This document shows, in pieces, positions 8,577-15,780 of a stretch of DNA of 64,000 nt. The stretch's first letter is position 1; every line of letters begins with the position of its first letter. The notes below the pieces were generated by a model that worked only from the letters and a program-made list of their open reading frames with translations, ran no database searches and had not been told where the DNA came from. The translations under genes and the position numbers were made by a program. Source of the DNA: Chryseobacterium sp. JUb7 (GTDB lineage Bacteria; Bacteroidota; Bacteroidia; Flavobacteriales; Weeksellaceae); assembly GCF_024806495.1 (NCBI RefSeq), contig NZ_JANUFF010000002.1:310001-374000 (forward strand). Reading direction: 5' to 3'.

Positions 8577-8607
8577 AAAAAAATGCCTTCCAAAACCGGA
8601 AGGCATT
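8577..8607 (-). terminator. Terminator of trxA
   Basis: The stem AATGCCTTCC/GGAAGGCATT is followed on the minus strand by seven Ts. Confidence 0.88.
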
Positions 8608-8627
8608 CATTATCAAATTTATTATTT

Positions 8628-8942
8628 TTATAAGTGTGCGCTTAATTTCTCTGCGATCACTTCTTTTGGAGCTACTCCAACGATTTTATCAACAACCTCA
8701 CCGCCCTTAAAAATTAGAACTGTAGGGATATTTCTGATACCATATTGCATAGAAATTTCCTGATTGTTGTCAACATCTACTTTTCCTACTACTGCTTTTC
8801 CTTCGAAATCAGTTGCAACTTCTTCAATGATTGGTCCCAGTGTTCTACAAGGTCCGCACCATACTGCCCAAAAGTCTACTAATACCGGTTTATCTGATTT
8901 TAAAACCTCCTGAAATGAGCTATCTGTAATTTCTAAAGCCAT
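8628..8942 (-). CDS. trxA: Thioredoxin
   Basis: This 104-residue thioredoxin fold keeps cytosolic proteins reduced. The redox motif is WCGPC with Cys29 and Cys32. The conserved D24, the cis-Pro in RNIPTVLIF and the C-terminal helix are present. The length matches single-domain TrxA and there is no signal peptide. A TAnnTTTG element lies at 9001-9008, just inside the spacer to the cysteine desulfurase gene, so it probably has its own transcript. Its hairpin terminator follows directly. Confidence 0.97.
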   Translation of the reverse strand: MALEITDSSFQEVLKSDKPVLVDFWAVWCGPCRTLGPIIEEVATDFEGKAVVGKVDVDNNQEISMQYGIRNIPTVLIFKGGEVVDKIVGVAPKEVIAEKLSAHL

Positions 8943-9000
8943 TTTGTTTCTTTTATTTAAATTAATATTATATTCTTGTTTTTATCTTTAATTAGACTCC

Positions 9001-9008
9001 CAAAATTA
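9001..9008 (-). promoter_or_regulatory. -7 element TAATTTTG before trxA
   Basis: It fits TAnnTTTG on the minus strand, 59 bases before the trxA ATG. No convincing -33 box was found. Confidence 0.5.
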
Positions 9009-9027
9009 CGCCATTTAAGTAATATTG

Positions 9028-10203
9028 TTATCTATGCTCAACATTTGTATTTTCTATAACAAAATCGCCGGAAATTTCTTTCAAAGCAGTAACGAATGTA
9101 TCAATATCTTCTTTTGTCGTCATGTGACTGAAAGAAATACGCAGCGGTGTACAGTGATCCATTTCATCTTCCGACAGAACCATCATCATTACCATTGAAG
9201 GTTTTGAAGCTCCGGAAGAGCAAGCACTCCCCTGAGAAATTGCGATTCCTTTCATATCCAGCTGAAGTCCGATCAATGGATTTTTATAAGGCAATAAGGC
9301 ACTTAAAACCGTATAAAGGCTATTTTCCTTCTCTGCGCTCCTTCCGTTAAATTTAACCCCCGGAATCTCTGCAGAAAGCCTTTCAGCGGTATAGCTTTTA
9401 ATTTCCTGCATATGGTTCGTGTAAGCCTCCATATTATCTAAAGAAAGTTCTAAAGCTTTTCCTAGTCCAACAATACCAGCCACATTCTCAGTTCCTGCTC
9501 TCAGACTTCTTTCCTGAGGACCACCTGTAATAATTCCTTTTAAGCCGCTTGATTTTCTGATAAAAGCAAAACCTACTCCTTTCGGTCCATGAAATTTATG
9601 AGCACTGCAAGAAGCAAAATCGACCTGAATATCAGACAAATCAAGATTCATATGAGCCATTGTCTGCACAGTATCAGAATGGAAAAGTGCATTATTGGCT
9701 TTGCACAATTCCGAGATCTTTTTAATATCGATAATATTTCCGATCTCATTGTTGGCATGCATTAAACTTACCAACGTTTTTTTATCGGAAGATTTTAATA
9801 ATTCTTCTAATTTATTTAAATCAATATCGCCTTTTTCATTCGGGCGGATATAGTTTACTTCTACTCCTTTTCTGCTTTTCATATCAAGGATACTCTCAGA
9901 AACACATTTATGTTCTAAAGGAGAACTGATGATTCTTTCAACTCCAAGATGTTCAACACTGGATTTGATGATCATATTATTGGACTCCGTACCGCATGAT
10001 GTGAAAATAATCTCAGCCGGAGTTACGTGTAGATAATCAGCAACCTGCCTTCTTACATTCTCAATAAGAATCTTAGCTTCCTGACCAAAGCTGTGTGTTG
10101 AAGAAGGATTTCCGAAATTCATTTTCATGGTACCTACCATGGCATCGATAACTTCTTCTGAAATAGGCGTAGTTGCAGCGTTATCTAAATATATTTTATT
10201 CAT
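9028..10203 (-). CDS. Cysteine desulfurase, NifS/IscS family
   Basis: This 391-residue PLP enzyme takes sulfur from cysteine to form a persulfide for Fe-S clusters or tRNA thiolation. The PLP lysine is K203 in SAHKFHGPKG, and H98 lies in SPLEHKC. The catalytic Cys328 is in GSACSSGASKPS, a group I (NifS/IscS) loop. The length is slightly under IscS (about 404). No IscU or IscR lies beside it. The lipoprotein gene 10205-10669 ends one base before its ATG and probably shares its transcript. Whether it feeds Fe-S assembly or tRNA modification cannot be told here. Confidence 0.93.
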   Translation of the reverse strand: MNKIYLDNAATTPISEEVIDAMVGTMKMNFGNPSSTHSFGQEAKILIENVRRQVADYLHVTPAEIIFTSCGTESNNMIIKSSVEHLGVERIISSPLEHKCVSESILDMKSRKGVEVNYIRPNEKGDIDLNKLEELLKSSDKKTLVSLMHANNEIGNIIDIKKISELCKANNALFHSDTVQTMAHMNLDLSDIQVDFASCSAHKFHGPKGVGFAFIRKSSGLKGIITGGPQERSLRAGTENVAGIVGLGKALELSLDNMEAYTNHMQEIKSYTAERLSAEIPGVKFNGRSAEKENSLYTVLSALLPYKNPLIGLQLDMKGIAISQGSACSSGASKPSMVMMMVLSEDEMDHCTPLRISFSHMTTKEDIDTFVTALKEISGDFVIENTNVEHR

Positions 10204-10204
10204 T

Positions 10205-10669
10205 TTATTTTGAATATTTTAATTCTACGGACTTGAATTGATAATCTGAAGGAACAGTAAAAATAATATAAGGATTGGAAATCACCTGAATTTCCATTCC
10301 TCCATGCTCTACATAAGGAACCTCAACATACAGAATATCATTTTTTACTGAAACAGTCTTAATTTCTGAAATTCTATGATCACCTGATCTGAACATTCCT
10401 AAATTATATAAAACCACTTTTTTATCATTAGGAAATTTATGGGCAGGAGTACCAGAATCATTTCCCATCTCAACGATCATTGAATTTCCTTTGACAGCAC
10501 GCTGAAAATCCTGATCATTTTTAATAATGCTGAAACCAGCCTGTTCCGCACCACCCTGTGATTCGGAAACAATAATTTTCGCGTTGTTTTGCATGTCTGA
10601 TGACTTTTGAAACGGAGTACTCGTGCAACTCATAATAGTTGCCGAACACAAAATAAGCAGTCTTTTCAT
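10205..10669 (-). CDS. Lipoprotein, possibly PrcB-like C-terminal domain
   Basis: I start at ATG 10669 (154 residues, MKRLLILCSATIMSCTST), which gives a clean lipoprotein signal with Cys near residue 15. The frame extends upstream to a TTG at 10690 that nearly touches the HAD stop. The mature domain is beta-rich with a closing strand pattern around SNPYIIFTVPSDY that resembles the PrcB_C family; that match is weak and from memory. It lies between the HAD phosphatase and the cysteine desulfurase genes with tiny gaps, so all three are likely one transcript. Confidence 0.72.
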   Translation of the reverse strand: MKRLLILCSATIMSCTSTPFQKSSDMQNNAKIIVSESQGGAEQAGFSIIKNDQDFQRAVKGNSMIVEMGNDSGTPAHKFPNDKKVVLYNLGMFRSGDHRISEIKTVSVKNDILYVEVPYVEHGGMEIQVISNPYIIFTVPSDYQFKSVELKYSK

Positions 10670-10692
10670 TTTTACATTTTTACCACTCAAAA

Positions 10693-11280
10693 TTAGTGAA
10701 AAAATTGATAATGACCTTCATTTGCCCATTTCAGCATCGGCTTGTCTCCGGAAGTGTCTCCGAAAGCGATGATTTTATCGTATTTATTGTTAATAATTTC
10801 AGATTTTATCCGCACCAGTTTTTCTTTTCCGTTGCAGTTTTTACCAATAAAGTTTCCTGTGAAAACTCCGTTTTTAAACTCTGCACGGGTAGAAACCAGC
10901 TGCATTTTAAAGGCATCGGCAAAAGGTTTTGCCCAAATATCCAGAGAAGCAGTTACCAATAGACTTTGCGTATGATCTCTATCAATATTATTAATAAAGT
11001 CAAGTGCATTCTCTCTTACAATCTTTGGATAGTGCTCTTCAAAAAATTCTTTAGATTTTTTTTCTATTTTCTCCTGAGTCTGTCCTTTCAGAATAGATCC
11101 TATAAAACTTTTTTTCACCTTTTCGGTTTCAGCAAGTTTCAATTTTAATAAAATAAAAAGCGGTACATGTCTCAAAAACTGTAATCGGAATTTTGTAGGA
11201 TCATAAAATTTAAGATACATAAACATGGTATCTTTATACGTTAGAGTTCCGTCAAAATCAAAACAATACAGTTTTTTCAT
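10693..11280 (-). CDS. HAD-family phosphatase (subfamily IB)
   Basis: This 195-residue phosphohydrolase has motif I DFDGTLT with nucleophile D8 and acid D10, a serine motif in LLVTASLD, a following lysine region, and motif IV GDTSGDKPML. A helical cap sits between motifs I and II. It belongs with phosphoserine-phosphatase-like HAD-IB enzymes. It lies downstream of DprE2/DprE1/UbiA homologues, so it is a candidate for removing the 5-phosphate of polyprenyl-phosphoryl-5-phosphoribose. That assignment is inference; 125 bases separate it from the SDR gene. Confidence 0.85.
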   Translation of the reverse strand: MKKLYCFDFDGTLTYKDTMFMYLKFYDPTKFRLQFLRHVPLFILLKLKLAETEKVKKSFIGSILKGQTQEKIEKKSKEFFEEHYPKIVRENALDFINNIDRDHTQSLLVTASLDIWAKPFADAFKMQLVSTRAEFKNGVFTGNFIGKNCNGKEKLVRIKSEIINNKYDKIIAFGDTSGDKPMLKWANEGHYQFFH

Positions 11281-11405
11281 TGGAATTTTTTATCTTATTT
11301 AATTTTTTTTTTATTCTTTTAACGCAAAGATTACACGGATATTTTATATAATAAAAAACTTAGCGAATCGTACGTTTAAACTTTCCACTAAATTTAAAAA
11401 AAATT

Positions 11406-12131
11406 TTACAGTTTTAATTTTTTAAATATAAATTCAGGAATATTTCTGATAATCATCATAATAACAGCCCAAATCGGTAAAACATAAGCTACATTTTTCT
11501 GCTTTTTGTAAGCTTTATAAATGCAGGTCGCTGCCTGTTTTGGGGTAGCTGTCAATTTCGGATTCAAAGGTAAGCCTTCTGTCATTTTGGTTGCCATGAA
11601 TCCCGGTTTTATTGTAAGCACATGAACTTTTTTATCAAAAAGATAATTTCTCAAACCACTCAAATAAGCAGTAAAAGCAGCTTTCGCACTTCCATAAATA
11701 AAATTGCTCTGCCTTCCCCTGTCACCGGCAACAGATGATAATCCGATAATAGTTCCGGATCTTCTGCTTTCAAATTTCTGAGCAAAATAGTTCATTACGG
11801 GAACCAATTTTGAGTAATTAATATCTATAATCCGTTCTGTATTTTTATTATCATACAATCCTTCTTCCGTTCCTTCACCTAAATATCCTGTAGCACAAAA
11901 TAACAGGTTTGAATTAATATTTTCAAATTTATTATAATCAATTTCCTTGGTAAGATCAAGTTCAATGATTTCAGATTGCTGTACAAACTTCACATCAATA
12001 TGTCTTGCAAACCTTTCGGTAGTTTCTTTATTTGAGGTAAAAAGATAGATTTTTTCAAACTTTTCTCCTTCCTGCAGAGTTTTTTCCACAAAAGCCTGCG
12101 CTACTTCCGATGTACTTCCTAAAACGATCAT
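11406..12131 (-). CDS. SDR oxidoreductase, DprE2-like
   Basis: This 241-residue short-chain dehydrogenase has a shortened nucleotide-binding start (VLGSTSEVAQAF), the catalytic serine in GLSSVAGD (S132/S133), and Y146 with K150 in YGSAK. The GSTSEVA start and the C-terminal hydrophobic tail fit decaprenylphospho-beta-D-ribofuranose 2-ketoreductase (DprE2, Rv3791). That enzyme reduces the 2-keto lipid made by DprE1 to the arabinose epimer. It begins six bases after the DprE1-like gene ends. The real polyprenyl carrier here is unknown. Confidence 0.87.
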   Translation of the reverse strand: MIVLGSTSEVAQAFVEKTLQEGEKFEKIYLFTSNKETTERFARHIDVKFVQQSEIIELDLTKEIDYNKFENINSNLLFCATGYLGEGTEEGLYDNKNTERIIDINYSKLVPVMNYFAQKFESRRSGTIIGLSSVAGDRGRQSNFIYGSAKAAFTAYLSGLRNYLFDKKVHVLTIKPGFMATKMTEGLPLNPKLTATPKQAATCIYKAYKKQKNVAYVLPIWAVIMMIIRNIPEFIFKKLKL

Positions 12132-12137
12132 TTTCCT

Positions 12138-13454
12138 CTAGTTATTATTTATAATTCTTTTGTGCTGTAGAGACACGAATTTTGGGTTTTGGATATTCTT
12201 AAGATAATTGGTTAATGAAGATCTGCTCATGCTGTCTTTGGTAAGGTAAATTCTACCTCCGAATTCCTGAACAATTTCATCCAGCTGATCAACCAGCTTT
12301 TTAAGTTTTGAATTCACTTTAAAATCAAGAGCCAGTGTATAGCCCTCAACCGGAAAGGAATTATAAGCCTGAGGATTATTTTTCCCAAACAGCTTTAAAA
12401 CCGCAAGAAAAGATCCGTTGCCACTATTGGCAATTGTTTCCAGAATTTTCTTCATTCCTTCTTTCCCCGTTTCTTTGGGTATCACCATCTGATATTGAAT
12501 AAATCCTGATTTCCCATAAATCCTGTTCCATTCATGAACGGCATCCAAAGGATAAAAAAATGTTTCGTAATCTATAAAACTCTTAACTTCTTTTTTGGCT
12601 TGTTTTTTATAATATAATAGATTAAAGATCTTAACCGTCAATGCATTCAATACAAAATTCGGAAAATAAAAAGGTACAGTAGGCTCAAATTTACCTTTTA
12701 ACCTTAATGGATTTTTCTTAAGATTTTCGGGTAATTCATGCTGAAAAGCATGCTCTCCCCGCATCAGGATACTTCTTCCTATATCTTTTCCTTTTTGGAG
12801 ACAATCAATCCAGGCAACCGTATAGGTCCAGCTTTCACTTTCATCGAATAATCTGAAAATTTCATCCAGATTTTCCGCTTTAATGCTTTCCTGTCGAATA
12901 TAGGAGGATTCAATATTTTTTAATTTAAATTTTGCGGTAAGAATAATTCCCGTCAATCCCATACCACCAATGGTAGCCCAGAATTTATCCGAATTTTCTT
13001 CTCTTGAACACGTAATAATATTCCCATTCTCCGTCATTAATTTAAATTCAATGACATATTCTGAGAAGCATCCTTCTGCATGATGATTTTTACCATGAAC
13101 ATCTGACGCAATAGCGCCTCCCACAGAAACAAATTTTGTTCCTGGAGTTACATATAAAAAATACCCCTGCGGAACAGAAATTTCCAGGACTTCTGAAAGC
13201 AAAACACCAGATTCGCACTCTATAATTCCGTTCAGGCGGTCGAAACTGATGAATTTATTTAATTTTTTTGTTGAAAATATATGTTCTCCTAATGAAGCAT
13301 CGCCATAGCATCTTCCATTTCCTCTTGCGATAACTTCATTATGATCAAGTACAAATTCTTTTATTTTTTTGAAGCTGTCTTCAGACTTCATTTCTTTTTC
13401 CACTATAGGAAAGTTGCCCCAATTGGTGACTTTTTGTATAAAATTCGGCTTCAT
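12138..13454 (-). CDS. FAD-dependent oxidase, DprE1-like
   Basis: At 438 residues this is a flavoprotein of the vanillyl-alcohol-oxidase fold. The FAD part has ARGNGRCYGDASLG (residues 43-56) and GGAIASDVHGKNHH (112-125), matching mycobacterial DprE1 almost word for word. The C-terminal part keeps EFGGRIYLTKDS with K406, equivalent to the catalytic K418. The position equivalent to Cys387, target of covalent benzothiazinone inhibitors, is Ala375 here; the 31-residue spacing to the lysine is the same. It would oxidise polyprenylphosphoryl-ribose at C2. It overlaps the UbiA gene by four bases (ATGA). Confidence 0.92.
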   Translation of the reverse strand: MKPNFIQKVTNWGNFPIVEKEMKSEDSFKKIKEFVLDHNEVIARGNGRCYGDASLGEHIFSTKKLNKFISFDRLNGIIECESGVLLSEVLEISVPQGYFLYVTPGTKFVSVGGAIASDVHGKNHHAEGCFSEYVIEFKLMTENGNIITCSREENSDKFWATIGGMGLTGIILTAKFKLKNIESSYIRQESIKAENLDEIFRLFDESESWTYTVAWIDCLQKGKDIGRSILMRGEHAFQHELPENLKKNPLRLKGKFEPTVPFYFPNFVLNALTVKIFNLLYYKKQAKKEVKSFIDYETFFYPLDAVHEWNRIYGKSGFIQYQMVIPKETGKEGMKKILETIANSGNGSFLAVLKLFGKNNPQAYNSFPVEGYTLALDFKVNSKLKKLVDQLDEIVQEFGGRIYLTKDSMSRSSLTNYLKNIQNPKFVSLQHKRIINNN

Positions 13455-14338
13455 TTTTTAAAATAAATTTGGATTAAAAATGCAGCAACCCACAATAATA
13501 AAGTGATTTGGATATATCTGTCTCTATATACAATTTTTGTAGGAGACTCTGTTCTGTTGTATACCAAGGTCTGCTGTAAATACCTTAAAAAGGCAAATAC
13601 TACAAAAATTACGGTATAAAAGACTCTTTCGTGAAATCTTGCCTGTACCTCCGGAGATAATGTGAACATCAAATAGCAAACAATCGCTAATGTAACTGAA
13701 ATGGAAAGAGCAATGTCTGCAAACTGAACATTATATCCGTCCAGTGCTCTTCTTGTTTTTCCGGAAACCTGAGCATTAATCAACTCTCCTCTTCTCTTCC
13801 CTATCGCCAGCACCAGTGCCAAAACGAAAGTTAACAGGATAGCCCATTGGGAAATACTGATCCCTGTGATATAACCTCCCGACAAAACCCTTAAAACAAA
13901 ACCTATTGCAATAATTGAAATATCAATAATAGGCACATGTTTTAATTTGAATGTGTACGCAATATTCATCACAAAATAAAACGCAATGATGGTTGCAAAT
14001 TTCCATAAGCTCTGATGAAAGTATGTCTGCGCAATAAAGACCAAAGCAACATCTAAAATAATCAGTCCGATAAGAATCCCGACAGCTTTAGATTTTGAGA
14101 TTGCTCCACTAGCCAGTGGTCTTCTTCTTTTTTCAGGATGTTTTCTGTCTGCCTCAATGTCGTTATAATCATTCAGGATATAAACAACGCTTGCTGCCAA
14201 TGAAAAGATGATAAAAGCGAAAATGCTTTTTGAAAGCAAATCAATATTGGTGGTATTACCAGAAAAAAATAGAGGGACAAAAACAAAAAGGTTCTTTACC
14301 CATTGCTCTACACGGAGCAGTTTAAAATATTTCTTCAT
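13451..14338 (-). CDS. UbiA-family decaprenyl-phosphate phosphoribosyltransferase-like enzyme
   Basis: This 295-residue polytopic membrane protein has about eight hydrophobic spans. The first Asp-rich motif is NDYNDIEADRKHP (N56 to D64), followed by KRRRPLASG. This is the form seen in Rv3806c, which moves phosphoribose from PRPP to decaprenyl phosphate, rather than in the aromatic UbiA/MenA enzymes. It is the first gene of the set with DprE1- and DprE2-like enzymes. The natural polyprenyl lipid in Flavobacteriia is more likely undecaprenyl phosphate (inference). Confidence 0.9.
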   Translation of the reverse strand: MKKYFKLLRVEQWVKNLFVFVPLFFSGNTTNIDLLSKSIFAFIIFSLAASVVYILNDYNDIEADRKHPEKRRRPLASGAISKSKAVGILIGLIILDVALVFIAQTYFHQSLWKFATIIAFYFVMNIAYTFKLKHVPIIDISIIAIGFVLRVLSGGYITGISISQWAILLTFVLALVLAIGKRRGELINAQVSGKTRRALDGYNVQFADIALSISVTLAIVCYLMFTLSPEVQARFHERVFYTVIFVVFAFLRYLQQTLVYNRTESPTKIVYRDRYIQITLLLWVAAFLIQIYFKK

Positions 14339-14355
14339 TTATGTGGTTTCAAATG

Positions 14356-14363
14356 CAAAAGTA
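14356..14363 (-). promoter_or_regulatory. -7 element TACTTTTG before the arabinose-lipid genes
   Basis: TAnnTTTG on the minus strand, 18 bases before the UbiA ATG. A second match (TATTTTTG) lies 15 bases further upstream. The -33 box is not clear. Confidence 0.45.
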
Positions 14364-14397
14364 AGAATTTCAAAAATATCTTGCATAAAAATACAAA

Positions 14398-14420
14398 AAT
14401 AACCGCAATAGCGGTTATTT
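14398..14420 (-). terminator. Terminator after the OmpA-family gene
   Basis: The stem AATAACCGC/GCGGTTATT is followed by TTTTTGTATTTTT on the minus strand. Confidence 0.8.
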
Positions 14421-14445
14421 ACGAAAATATTTATATGTTAATTAA

Positions 14446-15135
14446 TTATTGCCCTTGTTTGGCTTCATTAATCATTTTTTCATTTGCAGTAATGGCAAAC
14501 TCCACTCTTCTATTTTTAGCTCTTCCTTCATCTGTATCATTGCTGGCCACTGGCATAGCTTCACCTTCACCTTTTGCAAATAATCTGCTTGAAGCAATTC
14601 CTTTTCCAGATAGGTAAGATTTTACTGAATTGGCTCTTCTTTCAGAAAGACTCATATTGTATGAATCTGATCCTTTGCTATCTGTATGTCCATAGATATT
14701 AATATTGGTATCCGGGTTATTTGTTAATACCTGTGCCAATTTATCCAAGTTAGTTTTTGCCGTAGTTGTAAGAGTTGATGAGTCAAAATCAAAGTTTACA
14801 ATACTTTCGTTCAAAGTAATTTTAATACCGTCACCTACTCTTTCTACCTGAGCACCTGGCAATGTTTCTTTGATCTCTTTAGCCTGTTTATCCATTTTAT
14901 TACCGATAACGTTACCTGCAACACCACCGATGATACCACCTAAAACAGCGCCTAAAGCTCCATTCCCTCCTTTACCTACATTGTTACCCAAGATACCTCC
15001 CAATACTGCACCTGAAGCAGCACCTACTGCTGTACCTCTTTGTTGGTGGTTAGAATTCTGTACTGCCTCACAACTTGTCAATAATAATGCTGATGACAAG
15101 AAAAGAGCTCCTATATATGTTTTGCTAAATTTCAT
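14446..15135 (-). CDS. OmpA-family lipoprotein with glycine-zipper segment
   Basis: The 229-residue protein has a lipobox (LLTSCEAVQ), then a Gly-rich, zipper-like segment (about residues 40-85, repeated AVLGGILG and GGIIGGVAG), then an OmpA C-terminal peptidoglycan-binding domain. In that domain IYGHTDSKGSDSYN and LSERRANSVKSYL give the expected Asp and Arg contacts with diaminopimelate. It resembles the YiaD group. It most likely anchors the outer membrane to the wall. It lies between its own terminator and a lipocalin-like lipoprotein gene 22 bases away, so they may be co-transcribed. Confidence 0.93.
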   Translation of the reverse strand: MKFSKTYIGALFLSSALLLTSCEAVQNSNHQQRGTAVGAASGAVLGGILGNNVGKGGNGALGAVLGGIIGGVAGNVIGNKMDKQAKEIKETLPGAQVERVGDGIKITLNESIVNFDFDSSTLTTTAKTNLDKLAQVLTNNPDTNINIYGHTDSKGSDSYNMSLSERRANSVKSYLSGKGIASSRLFAKGEGEAMPVASNDTDEGRAKNRRVEFAITANEKMINEAKQGQ

Positions 15136-15157
15136 TTTTTTATTCTTTAAAGTTTAA

Positions 15158-15652
15158 TTATTTCATTCCAGTTCTTTCAAAGTTGTAAACAACTTTTACA
15201 TTTCCACCATCAAAAGGAACGTTTTGTTCTAGTGAGAACTGATCAGTAGTCTGATTGATTACATCAAGGCTGTATCCTGCAATATTTTGTTTTGCTTTGG
15301 TACCGTCAGCAATTTTTTTGAAGACAAAAGTGCTTCCATTTTTTATTTCAAACTTGATAGGTTGTGTAAATCCACCTCCACAGTTTCCTCCTCCATTCAC
15401 AGTATATGCACCTGTCCAGTTATTTGGAATTAATCTCCAATGACTTCCTACGAAACACTGAGCATCGATCCCATCATCAAAAGGCTTAATTTTATATCCT
15501 TTTTCATAATTCACGCTCACAATCTGCCAGTCTCCTTTCATTTTAAGAAATTCAGATCTCTGACCTTGTGCTGTTTGTGCATTTTTTACTCCGGAACAAG
15601 ACACTGCAAAAAGTGATGTTCCCAACAACCCTGCAAGTAGTAACTTTTTCAT
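15158..15652 (-). CDS. Lipocalin-like lipoprotein
   Basis: At 164 residues it has a lipobox (LFAVSCSGVK) and a single beta-barrel-like domain that opens with MKGDWQIVSVNYEKGY, a typical lipocalin start. Two further cysteines (in DAQCFVG and GGNCGGG) could form a disulfide. The protein ends with the strand VVYNFERTG. The family is annotated as lipocalin-like in Bacteroidota and no ligand is known. It is transcribed with or just before the OmpA-family gene. Confidence 0.8.
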   Translation of the reverse strand: MKKLLLAGLLGTSLFAVSCSGVKNAQTAQGQRSEFLKMKGDWQIVSVNYEKGYKIKPFDDGIDAQCFVGSHWRLIPNNWTGAYTVNGGGNCGGGFTQPIKFEIKNGSTFVFKKIADGTKAKQNIAGYSLDVINQTTDQFSLEQNVPFDGGNVKVVYNFERTGMK

Positions 15653-15721
15653 TTTTGTATTGTTTATTATTTTGTTACTATAAAGTTACAAAAAACCGTG
15701 CCAAAATTGAAAAATAAAAAT

Positions 15722-15746
15722 AAAAAAAGTCCGAAAAATTCGGACT
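15722..15746 (-). terminator. Terminator of the subtilase gene
   Basis: The stem AGTCCGAA/TTCGGACT is followed by seven Ts on the minus strand. Confidence 0.88.
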
Positions 15747-15780
15747 CTTTATCTTTTACTCTTAAAAACAGGAATTTATA

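Noticed and set aside
8497..8763. 88-residue plus-strand ORF over the trxA end
   Set aside because: It is the antisense of trxA and its terminator.
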